Shown: one piece after another, positions 46,171 to 54,780 of the stretch | Position numbering within the stretch: the stretch's first letter is position 1 | Layout: each line of letters opens with the position of its first letter | Origin: Magnetococcales bacterium | GTDB taxonomy: Bacteria > Pseudomonadota > Magnetococcia > Magnetococcales > JADFYX01 | Assembly (NCBI GenBank): GCA_015232405.1 | Contig: JADFZS010000004.1 | Span: forward strand, 1 to 64,000 | Direction of reading: 5' to 3' | Length of the DNA stretch: 64,000 bases | Made by a program: the position numbers and the translations under genes | The notes under the pieces: model-generated | Told to the model about the DNA's origin: nothing | Databases searched by the model: none | Seen by the model: only the letters and a program-made list of their open reading frames with translations

Positions 46171-46586
46171 AGTGGGGGTCCAGGGGAATCATTTCCCTGG
46201 TGGGTTTGGGCGAAGCCCAAGGTTTTGTAGTTGCTGTAAAGCCGAATATTAAAAGTCGTTTTTTTGCCTTTGCTTTTCAAAAAACGTCTCGGCTAGTCTA
46301 TTAACCCCCAAAGCAATAAAACCCCGTCTTTTTGGGGTTTTATTGCTTTGGGGGTGTCCTTTACTCTCCATTGGTGGGAGTTAATTTAATCCCTTGCTAG
46401 GTATAGGACACATATCAAGAGACAAAAACCAAAAGGACGGTTTTTGTCTCTTAATATGCTAATAGATTAGCCGGGAGCTTTTTTTGAAAAGCACAAAAAA
46501 AGCTCTTTTAAATTCCGGCTTTACAGCAAAACCTTGGGCTTTGCCCAAACCCACCAGGGAAATGATTTCCCTGGACCCTCACTAAT
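46171..46586. repeat. Structured inverted element 2 (about 415 bp)
   Basis: Same architecture as the element at 35971. Outer arms run from AGTGGGGGTCC to GGACCCTCACTAAT. The inner AGCCG/CGGCT stem (46240-46294) shows a paired change relative to GGCCG/CGGCC. Long hairpin A has a perfect 21-bp stem (46305-46325 with 46334-46354) and the same loop GTCTTTTT, but a quite different stem sequence. Long hairpin B has a 20-position stem with one mismatch (46411-46430 with 46439-46458). The right hairpin is GAGCTTTTTTT/AAAAAAAGCTC (46475-46505), again a paired change. It is sited between yidC and mnmE; no coding frame. Confidence 0.9.
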
Positions 46587-46619
46587 GGGAGCATACCCAC
46601 TAGTATCGGTATATTTATT

Positions 46620-48020
46620 ATGCGTCATATTAACTCCACAGATCCCATAGCAGCCCTCGCTACCCCCCCCGGTCGCTCCGGTGTAGCCATAATCCGCATA
46701 AGTGGTAAAAATGTCTGGAAAAAATTAACCCCTCTGCTTAAATATCCAAACTCAAAACCCATAAGCCCAACACCACCAACCCCCAGAGTTTTACAACGTA
46801 TTGATCTTATAGACGCAAACAACCAAACCCTAGATCAAGCACTGGTTGTCTATTTCAAAGGACCCAACTCCTTTACAGGTGAAGACCAAATAGAGATCCA
46901 AGGCCACGGCTCCCCCGTTGTTATCGCCCGAACCATGGAACGACTTTCCCAACTAGGTATCAGACCCGCCGACCCCGGTGAGTTCTCCCGTAGAGCCTTT
47001 CTAAACGGTAAAACCGATCTGGCCCAAGCAGAAGCACTGATGAACCTAATCAATGCCTCTTCCCTAAGAGCAGCAAGAGAGGCCACTAAACAGATGGAGG
47101 GAACCCTCTCCCAAAGATTGCAAAACAACCAAGCCCTGCTACTAGAAGCTCTGGCACACCTGGAAGCAACATTAGACTTTGCCGACGAAGATATTTCACC
47201 AGATGATCAACTAGCCATAGCAGGCCGACTAACAAAAGTAGCCGAAGATATCGGTCAACTACTACAAGGATCAACACTTGGAAAACAGCTGGCCCACGGC
47301 TTTGAACTGGCAATAATTGGTAGACCAAATGTCGGAAAATCCACCCTGTTCAACCGTCTATCAGGCCATAACAGAGCCATAGTTACCCCACTACCAGGCA
47401 CAACCAGAGATATCCTGGAAAGCCCCATCGAAATACACGGTATACCCGTACAACTTACCGATACCGCTGGTCTAAGAGAAACAGACGAAATAATTGAAGA
47501 AGAGGGTATAAAAAGAGCAAAAGAGAGACTACAAAAAGCCGATGCCGTACTGCTACTGCTTGATATATCAAAAGAAATTACAAATGAAGATCAAGAGATC
47601 ATCAAGCTTGCTCCTCTCGATAGAACAATAATAGTTTGGAATAAACAGGATTTAACTGAATCCAACAAAATACCAGATACAAATAAACTAGGTGTAGATC
47701 AAGCCGTTGCCTCAGTGGTAATATCATGCAAAAAAGACAGAGGTATCAACCAACTAACCGAAAAAATAGCCAGCTTTTTCGGCTCCCAGCCCATAGATGG
47801 CGAAGGGAGCGTGGTTATGGTAGCCAGACAAAAAGAGAACCTACAAAAAACCATTTCACATCTGGCAAGCGCAGAAGCTCTCCTTCTCCACTGCGAAAAT
47901 GAAGAGCTAGTAGCAATCGCAATAAGAGAAGCCCTAAACTCCATAGGTGAACTAATAGGCAAAACTACCCATGACGACCTCCTAGACCTGATTTTCAGCT
48001 CCTTTTGTATAGGTAAGTAG
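46620..48020 (+). CDS. mnmE: tRNA modification GTPase MnmE
   Basis: A 466-residue GTPase that, with MnmG, modifies U34 of certain tRNAs. N-terminal folate-binding domain (IAALATPPGRSGVAIIRISG), helical domain, G domain with GRPNVGKSTLFN (about 238-249), DTAG and WNKQD, and the C-terminal FCIGK that carries the reactive cysteine. No ribosome-binding site stands out, and the element ends about 34 bp upstream. Codon use is strikingly C/A-rich at synonymous sites, unlike yidC just upstream. Confidence 0.96.
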   Translation: MRHINSTDPIAALATPPGRSGVAIIRISGKNVWKKLTPLLKYPNSKPISPTPPTPRVLQRIDLIDANNQTLDQALVVYFKGPNSFTGEDQIEIQGHGSPVVIARTMERLSQLGIRPADPGEFSRRAFLNGKTDLAQAEALMNLINASSLRAAREATKQMEGTLSQRLQNNQALLLEALAHLEATLDFADEDISPDDQLAIAGRLTKVAEDIGQLLQGSTLGKQLAHGFELAIIGRPNVGKSTLFNRLSGHNRAIVTPLPGTTRDILESPIEIHGIPVQLTDTAGLRETDEIIEEEGIKRAKERLQKADAVLLLLDISKEITNEDQEIIKLAPLDRTIIVWNKQDLTESNKIPDTNKLGVDQAVASVVISCKKDRGINQLTEKIASFFGSQPIDGEGSVVMVARQKENLQKTISHLASAEALLLHCENEELVAIAIREALNSIGELIGKTTHDDLLDLIFSSFCIGK

Positions 48021-48090
48021 GGATATATTTTTATAAATTTATACCATGTAAGCTTGTATACGTTTCTGGTTAACTCTCTTTACAAATAAT

Positions 48091-48144
48091 TTGACTTTTT
48101 AAGCACAAAGTATACATTGTAGTTATATGTTTACGGTTTGTGCT
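48091..48144 (+). promoter_or_regulatory. Promoter and operator of the RHH/ParE pair
   Basis: TTGACT (48091) and TACATT (about 48113) have a 16-bp spacing as -35 and -10 boxes. AGCACAAA (48102-48109) and TTTGTGCT (48137-48144) are exact inverted repeats flanking the start region, a plausible site for autorepression by the RHH antitoxin. Confidence 0.5.
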
Positions 48145-48160
48145 CAAAGGAGTCTTGTTG

Positions 48161-48442
48161 ATGTCTGCAAAACCATTCTCAGTCCGTCTTCCTGATGAAG
48201 TCCGCGCAGACCTTGCGTATCTTAGTGAGGTTACCCACCGCTCACAATCCTCTATTGCCATACAATTGTTGGCAGAAGAGGCAAAAAAGAAAAGTGACAA
48301 GTTACGCGCCATCGAGGCAGCTAAGGAGGATATCAAATCTGGGGTGCTTCATTCTGGAGAACAGATTATAGAGTGGATGGATACCTGGGGCAGCAAAAAT
48401 GAAAAACCATCTCCTAAGCCTGATATAATTGATATCAGCTAA
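48161..48442 (+). CDS. RHH-family antitoxin
   Basis: A 93-residue protein with an N-terminal ribbon-helix-helix motif (FSVRLPDEVRADLAYLSEVT, then RSQSSIAIQLLAEEA). AAAGGAG precedes ATG at 48161; a longer frame opens at 48140. The C-terminal half is acidic with a proline-rich tail likely to bind the toxin. The downstream ParE-like gene starts 7 bp later. Confidence 0.85.
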   Translation: MSAKPFSVRLPDEVRADLAYLSEVTHRSQSSIAIQLLAEEAKKKSDKLRAIEAAKEDIKSGVLHSGEQIIEWMDTWGSKNEKPSPKPDIIDIS

Positions 48443-48449
48443 TTGCATA

Positions 48450-48743
48450 ATGAAAAAAATCAGATTTTCCCGCCTGGCTAAACAAGATCTTGAAAATATA
48501 AGAAATTTCTACATTAAGATCAATCCAGAGGTGGCCGTAACTATCAAGGATCATCTAAAAAAAAGCTTCTTACTACTACAAAACAATCCTAACATTGGTC
48601 ACATAACTGGTGATTATGATGTTTTTGAATGGCATGTCCCAGGAACCAAATACTCCATTCCCTATATGATAGAGAACCAAACCGTGATCATTCTAAGGGT
48701 TTTTGATGAAAGACAAAATAGGCCAGATTCTTGGAAAATTTAA
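48450..48743 (+). CDS. ParE/RelE-family toxin
   Basis: A 97-residue protein with the typical alpha-alpha-beta order: FSRLAKQDLENIRNFYIK, then a helix, then YSIPYMIENQTVIILRVFDER. The conserved arginine/aspartate C-terminal pattern (R, then WKI) fits ParE rather than RelE, so a DNA gyrase target is likely but unproven. ATG at 48450 is preferred over the frame start at 48429, which lies within the antitoxin gene. Confidence 0.86.
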   Translation: MKKIRFSRLAKQDLENIRNFYIKINPEVAVTIKDHLKKSFLLLQNNPNIGHITGDYDVFEWHVPGTKYSIPYMIENQTVIILRVFDERQNRPDSWKI

Positions 48744-48768
48744 TTCATTACAAATTATTATAATATTC

Positions 48769-48996
48769 TCAACCTAATTTTTTTGATATTTTCTCTACTA
48801 CAGCCAACGCAGTCTCAAGCTCTTTTTCAGTTAGATCACCAGCTGATTTTTCCGCCCATGGTATATGTTTTTGAAATAGCTGAAGGTAAATATCCTCTCC
48901 TTTGGGTGTCAGCTCTATATATTTTGCCCGTTTATGGTTTGGATTGTCTATTAGATTAAGCAAGCCATCCTTGGTCATAACATCAAATGTTGCTTG
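48769..48996 (-). pseudogene. MarR-family regulator, C-terminal remnant
   Basis: Translating upstream of the ATG at 48978 gives QATFDVMTKDGLLNLIDNPN and then HKRAKYIELTPKGEDIY, the recognition-helix end, wing and dimerisation helix of MarR (LxxxGLxxxxxNPxHKRAKxxxLTxxG). The N-terminal half, including the rest of the helix-turn-helix, is missing: upstream codons become LFF and a stop appears before the neighbouring gene, 20 bp away. It is therefore a decayed 3' end. Any protein from ATG 48978 would lack DNA binding. Confidence 0.78.
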
Positions 48997-49015
48997 AAAA
49001 ACAAAAAACAGCTTT

Positions 49016-49927
49016 TTAATTTAGTTCAGCTAAACTAACAATGGCCTTAACTTCACTACCTGTACCTAAAAATTCCAACCTGTCAAATGAGATATGGTTG
49101 CTCAATGCTATACCACGTCCGTGGTTATCGAAGGCTCTTTCAGGGGCGAAATCCATGTAGGGCCGCCAATCAAACCCTTTACCCTGATCCTTGATTATAA
49201 CGGTTATCTCTTTATCATCCCTGGTAAATTGTACATCAACTATTCGATCTACATATTCCGGCATAGTTAAGCGACGCTCTAACTCTTTTGCCCATGTTCC
49301 TTTACGGTTTAACAATGTTTTTTCCCTGTAGGTTATCTCAAGATTTCCATGTTCAACAGCATTTAATAACAGCTCATGCAGACCAGTCATAACCCGCTGG
49401 GGATTGGGATATGCTTGCGCCATAATTGTTGTTATATTATTGACATCATCAATATTTTTGAATTGTAACTGCCATTTTTGCTTAAGAGCCATTAGCGACG
49501 TTATTTTTTTTGTTGATATATTTAAAAGCTCGTCACGTAGTAGAAGATAACGTTTATAATCTTCTATTGCTGAACGAACTATAGCTAGCAGTATGTCATC
49601 TTCAGGAAAAGGCTTGGTTACATAATAGAACGCTCCGGCTTGCAAACCCTCAACAACTTCATGGGTTTGTGCCAGAGCAGTTTGAAAAATAACAGGAATA
49701 TGTTTTAATCGTTTATCCCTTTTCATCCATTGCAGAACCTCCATGCCATCCATTTCTGGCATCATCCGATCCAACAGTACGGTAACAAAACGGTCCGGCT
49801 CTTTCTCCAATATAGCACACGCCTCTCGACCATTTTGCGCCATGGTGACTATAAAATTTTCATCTTCTAAAATATCCTGCAACAAAAGTCTGTTTTGGCG
49901 TTTATCGTCAACAACTAAAATATCCAT
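49016..49927 (-). CDS. Response regulator with RsbW-like ATPase domain
   Basis: About 303 residues. The receiver domain (DILVVDDKRQNRLLLQ at the start, phospho-acceptor Asp in VLLDRMMPEMDG) is joined by a helix to an anti-sigma-type HATPase_c domain (N-box HELLLNAVEHGN, G-box DQGKGFDW and HGRGIAL). Such proteins switch kinase or phosphatase activity on STAS proteins or sigma factors. It is the last gene of a minus-strand set with the HD-GYP regulator and sensor kinase. ATG at 49927 is preferred because GGAA precedes it; another lies at 49939. Confidence 0.86.
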   Translation of the reverse strand: MDILVVDDKRQNRLLLQDILEDENFIVTMAQNGREACAILEKEPDRFVTVLLDRMMPEMDGMEVLQWMKRDKRLKHIPVIFQTALAQTHEVVEGLQAGAFYYVTKPFPEDDILLAIVRSAIEDYKRYLLLRDELLNISTKKITSLMALKQKWQLQFKNIDDVNNITTIMAQAYPNPQRVMTGLHELLLNAVEHGNLEITYREKTLLNRKGTWAKELERRLTMPEYVDRIVDVQFTRDDKEITVIIKDQGKGFDWRPYMDFAPERAFDNHGRGIALSNHISFDRLEFLGTGSEVKAIVSLAELN

Positions 49928-50001
49928 TTTACATTCCATGTTATTACCATTTGCGCTGATATTATTCGATTTTTAGGGTTTTATCTTAAACTATGAATAG
50001 A

Positions 50002-51039
50002 TTAGTTGGAATAACGATCTTTTATCTCTAATATTTGTGGCAACACTCTTTTAAATGCATCAACTATCTCAGGATCAAATTGAGTACCTGCGCATTTTTC
50101 CAGTTCAATCACAGCATTTTCCACACTCCAAGCACTTTTATATGGACGGCTGGAGGTCAAAGCATCAAAAACATCTGCCACTGCAACAATTCGCCCTATA
50201 AGTGGAATATCTACCCCCTTTAACCCTAACGGATAGCCGCTTCCATCCCATTTTTCGTGATGGCAGGCAGCAACACTACGAGCCATCTTTAGCAGTTCAG
50301 TATCTCCTCCAGATAAAATCTCGTTACCTATATCTGTGTGAGTTTGCATTATCTGCCATTCGTCACGATCCAATTTGCCGGGCTTGAGAAGTATATTGTC
50401 AGGAATACCAATTTTTCCTATGTCATGCATCGGTGCGCTCTGCAATAACAGATTGCATTGGGCTCCTGAAAGTCCACACTCTCTGGCAATTATAGCCGAA
50501 AAATTCGCCATTCTTTGCACATGCATACCGGTTTCATTATCCCGATATTCTGCAGCTCTTCCAAGACGCTCCAGCACCTCAAGCTTGGTTCGCTCCACCT
50601 CTTTGGTTCCTTTTAAAACCAAATCCTGGAGATGATTTTTCAGATAAGCTGATTGTGCCTGATTGGATACCCTAACCAATACCTCCTCCTCATCGATGGG
50701 TTTGGTCAAAAAGTCCGCCGCGCCCTCTCGTAACGCACGTAAACGAACCTCCCGGTCGTTCAAAGCAGTGATAACCAATACCTGAACCTCCTCTAACGGT
50801 TTTATTTTTGCAAACCGCTTTAAAACCTCAAAACCATCAATGGCAGGCATCATTATATCAAGTAAAACCAAAGAAAAATCGTTTTGAGCAAACAGTTCAA
50901 TGGCTTCTGCCGGATCCTGACAGCAGCGTAAACTGCTATAACCATTGGAGTGGAGAATATCCTCCAAAAGTCTGATATTTGCATGTTCATCATCAATGAT
51001 GAGAATGGGTTCGTGTAGATAATCTTCTTTAATGCTCAA
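50002..51039 (-). CDS. Receiver-HD-GYP cyclic-di-GMP phosphodiesterase
   Basis: A 345-residue protein. The receiver domain (1-125; phospho-acceptor in LVLLDIMMPAIDG) leads to an HD-GYP domain with HDIGKIGIPD (catalytic HD), HTDIGNEIL, and HHEKWDGSGYPLGLKG with the GYP motif. All expected metal ligands seem present, so it should hydrolyse cyclic-di-GMP when phosphorylated. The start is TTG at 51039 (AAAGAG upstream). Neighbours: sensor kinase upstream, receiver-ATPase downstream. Confidence 0.93.
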   Translation of the reverse strand: MSIKEDYLHEPILIIDDEHANIRLLEDILHSNGYSSLRCCQDPAEAIELFAQNDFSLVLLDIMMPAIDGFEVLKRFAKIKPLEEVQVLVITALNDREVRLRALREGAADFLTKPIDEEEVLVRVSNQAQSAYLKNHLQDLVLKGTKEVERTKLEVLERLGRAAEYRDNETGMHVQRMANFSAIIARECGLSGAQCNLLLQSAPMHDIGKIGIPDNILLKPGKLDRDEWQIMQTHTDIGNEILSGGDTELLKMARSVAACHHEKWDGSGYPLGLKGVDIPLIGRIVAVADVFDALTSSRPYKSAWSVENAVIELEKCAGTQFDPEIVDAFKRVLPQILEIKDRYSN

Positions 51040-51098
51040 CGATATATACTCTTTTTAAAGTTGGTTGTTTTTATTTGTTTTATATAAACCGATCATTT

Positions 51099-54000
51099 TC
51101 AGCCTGTCTCCTCCTGATGATTTCGACACGGAAGAGCTATAGTAAAGGTTGTACCTGCTTCATTTATATTGTTTTCTGCTTTTATAGTGCCGTCATGGCG
51201 AAGCATTATCTCTTGGGAAATCGCCAAGCCAAGACCAGTACCACCAGCACTATTTTTAGTATTGCTGGATTGAACAAACTTTTTAAAAATCGATTTCAAC
51301 TCATCAGGTGGTATCCCTGCACCCTGATCTTTTACCTTAACTAATATCGCAGGGATTGGCCAACTCTCTTCAATTATACCATTTTCATCTTTTTCAATTA
51401 GTATTGATATATAACTATTCTCCGGACTGAATTTTATAGCGTTTGATACCAAATTTACAAGTACTTGAATAATCATGCCAATATCACACATTACTTTGGC
51501 ATCACTCTCTTTGCCAATAACCCGAAACTGTTGCCCTTTTTCATCTAATAAAGAGTCTGTTTCACGACATACCGTTGCCACAATATCCCCCATATTGTGC
51601 CATTGAATGTGAAATGGAGAGTGTCCTGCTTCTAGTTTGGAGAGATCCAAAAGATTGTTCAAAAGCCCCAAAAGACGTTCAGAACTACTTGCGACAAAGT
51701 TTGAATATTCCAAAAGATTTTCTTTTAATTTTGGCTCTAGATCACTGTTGCTGACCTTTTTCTTGATCCGTCGATTAAAACCGATTATGGAGTTCATGGG
51801 GCTGCGTAGTTCATGGCTCATGTTAGCCAAAAATGTACTCTTTGCCTGGTTGGCAGAGACCGCCTCCTTCTGACTTTGCAAAAGCTCTTCTTGGATCTGT
51901 TTTAGTTCGGTGATATCAACTCGAACTCCCACACGCCCACCATCGGGGGTGGAACGTTCTTGGATTCTAATCCAGCGACCATCACTCAAAAGCTCATCAA
52001 AAACTTCATCACTATTGAGGTGCTTGGACAGACGCTGTTTGATCCATCCCTCTTGATCACCTTTAGAGAGATTTTTACCATCGGCATAGTGTCCATGCTC
52101 TATACCTGTGCGAACGATCTTCTCATAACTAACCCCCTCTTTAATGATATCTTCAAATCCATGATACATTTTTTTAAAATAGGAGTTGGATAAAACCAAT
52201 CTATCATCTTCATCAAACAGGGCAAAACCATCACCAATAGCCTCCACAGCTGAGGTAAGTCGCTTTTGGTTTTTATCTAACTCTGCTGTACGAGTTTCGA
52301 CTAGCTGTTCAAGATGGTATCTATGGTTGCTCAAATTTTCATCAGCTTTATTGTGCTCTATGGCTTTTGCTAAAATATTAGCAATAATTAGCAAAAAACC
52401 ATCCTCTTCTGGGTCCCGTTGATAATTAATGGGCAGATATATGCTGATCAACCCTAGTAGCTGCCTACCAAAAAGTATGGGGACGAAATAGTGTTTATGA
52501 GGAGGTAGGCTACTGCATATACCATCAAAATTGTGTTTTTTATGCTCCATGAAATGGAGCTGTTGAGAGATACTTGAATGCCATATTTTGCTATTATTTG
52601 CTATATTTTGATTATAATCTGCTACAATATGGTCTGGCAGGTTACGATAACAGTTTAACTGCATCTGACCACTTTCACCGTCCCACATAAAAATACTGCC
52701 TCTACCTTCAATAGCAAAACCGGGAATAGACAGAACAAGCTCTAGAGCATGGTCCAATATTTCGTTTATTGTTTGGGGGTTGATTACAGCCTGTAGCAGA
52801 TGGCTTATTATTGTTTGAAACTCAAGGGCGTTATTGATCTGTTTTTCTATCTGTTTGCGTTTGGTGATATCCTCTTTAATCGATAGATAATGGGTGATTA
52901 CACCCAAAGAATTTTTAATTGGAGAGATGGATACCAACTCCCAGAACAGTTCACCATTTTTCTTTTTGTTAAAAAACTCACCACGCCACTCTCTGCCAGA
53001 GGTTATGGTCTCCCACATTATTTGGTAATCTTTTGCTGAGGTTCTTCCAGCTTTCAAAATTCGTGGATTTTTACCAATAACCTCTTGATGACTGTAACCT
53101 GTCACTTCAGTAAATTTTGGGTTTATATATTCTATGTCACCCTTGGTATCTGTGATGATAACCGAAGTCGGGCTCTGTTCTACAGCATGGTAGAGATGTA
53201 AAATTTTTTCTTTGGAACTTGTGATCTTTTTTTCTGCAGCTTGTAGTTCAGCAATGTGTCGCTGTTGCCTGTTTAAATAGAGCAACAACAATATGGTGAG
53301 CAAAATCACCAGGGCAGAAGCTAAAATATGGAGGTTTTTCAACTCTTGTCCACTACGAAAATGGGCAGTTTTAGTACTGACAAACTCCCATTGTTGATCG
53401 CCTACGCTAATAGTTTCTGTTATTTGTGGGTTTTTCCAACGTTGCCACTCTTCTATTGCTACATCTACCGATAGCTTGGAGTGACGTTTGCGACTGGAGT
53501 GAAAATAGAGAAAACTTTCATCTTTTTTAGCCCTGCTATCACGGAGAAGAAAATCTACCCCTCTGGGTGCCAGCTGTTTTATGGCATTTTCAGCAACATC
53601 CCTTATGCGAAAAACTCCAACGGCAAAACCGATTAAATTTCGTCGACGCTCAGATATTGTGGAACTAGGAAAACCGTTATGGTAAATAGGCTGTAAAACA
53701 AGAAAACCATAATGTTGTGAACTACCCTGTAGCATGGTAATTCGACTGCTAACAACAATTTTTCCACTATCACGTGCCTTTTTTATCGCTGCCAGCCGTA
53801 CAGGATTGGAAGAGAGATCAAAACCCATTGCTATTTTATTGGCTTCATAAGGCTCCATATAGTATATCGGATAATATACCTCCCGCTCCGAAGCCCTAAC
53901 CATCTCACCTTTTGGTGAATGTTCTGTAAATTGAAACCCTGGGAAATGGGCCTTTGCTTCCTTTTCATAGTTTAAACGTTGCGAAGCATAGACACGTGGA

Positions 54001-54311
54001 ACCCACTCTAAAGCTTGGATATGCTGGTTATGAGCAAAAATGGATTGGGCAAATATTTTAAACTCTGATCTGTTAACATTATCAGATGATAAAAATAGTC
54101 GATGAATACCACGTACCGCTTCAATACCCTCTTCAATCCCTTTTTGCACAGCTCTATGACGGTTTTGTGCTGCCCATTCAAACTCAACCATCAAGCCGTT
54201 ATGGGTCTGTTTCTGGATAACCACAAAAGCAATATATGAAAAAACAGCTCCCAAAAAGGCTACCAATAAAAATGAGATATTTTTTTTGAAAAACAAAAAA
54301 ATACTGTTCAT
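51099..54311 (-). CDS. Membrane sensor histidine kinase, CHASE-PAS-GAF-PAS
   Basis: A 1070-residue hybrid-length kinase without a receiver. TM helix at about 10-30, a periplasmic CHASE domain at about 75-290 (ALEWVPRVYASQR, GFDLSSNPVRLAAI), second TM at about 325-345, PAS with PAC (SVIITDTKGDIEYINPKFTE), a GAF-like domain at about 490-660, a PAS-7-type domain (FALFDEDDRLVLSN), then HisKA with FLANMSHELRSPMNSIIGF (His in the H box) and HATPase_c (N box NLVSNAIKFS). It is the first gene of the set and the likely phosphodonor to the HD-GYP protein. Confidence 0.92.
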   Translation of the reverse strand: MNSIFLFFKKNISFLLVAFLGAVFSYIAFVVIQKQTHNGLMVEFEWAAQNRHRAVQKGIEEGIEAVRGIHRLFLSSDNVNRSEFKIFAQSIFAHNQHIQALEWVPRVYASQRLNYEKEAKAHFPGFQFTEHSPKGEMVRASEREVYYPIYYMEPYEANKIAMGFDLSSNPVRLAAIKKARDSGKIVVSSRITMLQGSSQHYGFLVLQPIYHNGFPSSTISERRRNLIGFAVGVFRIRDVAENAIKQLAPRGVDFLLRDSRAKKDESFLYFHSSRKRHSKLSVDVAIEEWQRWKNPQITETISVGDQQWEFVSTKTAHFRSGQELKNLHILASALVILLTILLLLYLNRQQRHIAELQAAEKKITSSKEKILHLYHAVEQSPTSVIITDTKGDIEYINPKFTEVTGYSHQEVIGKNPRILKAGRTSAKDYQIMWETITSGREWRGEFFNKKKNGELFWELVSISPIKNSLGVITHYLSIKEDITKRKQIEKQINNALEFQTIISHLLQAVINPQTINEILDHALELVLSIPGFAIEGRGSIFMWDGESGQMQLNCYRNLPDHIVADYNQNIANNSKIWHSSISQQLHFMEHKKHNFDGICSSLPPHKHYFVPILFGRQLLGLISIYLPINYQRDPEEDGFLLIIANILAKAIEHNKADENLSNHRYHLEQLVETRTAELDKNQKRLTSAVEAIGDGFALFDEDDRLVLSNSYFKKMYHGFEDIIKEGVSYEKIVRTGIEHGHYADGKNLSKGDQEGWIKQRLSKHLNSDEVFDELLSDGRWIRIQERSTPDGGRVGVRVDITELKQIQEELLQSQKEAVSANQAKSTFLANMSHELRSPMNSIIGFNRRIKKKVSNSDLEPKLKENLLEYSNFVASSSERLLGLLNNLLDLSKLEAGHSPFHIQWHNMGDIVATVCRETDSLLDEKGQQFRVIGKESDAKVMCDIGMIIQVLVNLVSNAIKFSPENSYISILIEKDENGIIEESWPIPAILVKVKDQGAGIPPDELKSIFKKFVQSSNTKNSAGGTGLGLAISQEIMLRHDGTIKAENNINEAGTTFTIALPCRNHQEETG

Positions 54312-54780
54312 AACTTTGATATTGCCTTTTTTGTATTCTGCTGGAATTTAATTATAGTATTACCGTTTGTTACCCTGATGAATACCGCCCTATACCGAAG
54401 TATATTTTTGCTTCAAAGATGGCTGATGACCATCAAAATGAATTAATCTAGGGATCTATTAATGGAAAAATTTAATGTACACTCAAAATAATGATTTTAA
54501 GTTAGACAATTAACACAAAATTTTCAAGGAAAAATAAGTGGTGTATATTTCTTGTTAATACAATGACTTGCAATATCTCAAAAATGTGTTTTACCAATGT
54601 TTACATCACAAAACCGTAATGAAACTTCCAATATTTGATCAATCCATAAGTGGCAACCAACTATATTAATCTGTTACACTGCAATAGAATGTTTTTTCAA
54701 GCCTGAATTTAGCGGTTGATATTTTCTTTATATAACTGATGTTATATTTATAATATTGCATAGACAACAGACCGGGCAAA
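54312..54780. other. AT-rich divergent intergenic region
   Basis: About 470 bp between the sensor kinase (minus) and the PilZ gene (plus). No credible gene, hairpin or known operator. It must contain both promoters. Confidence 0.5.

Noticed and set aside
46171-46586. CRISPR array or IS bridge RNA
   Set aside because: There are no regularly spaced direct repeats, and no recombinase gene is adjacent.
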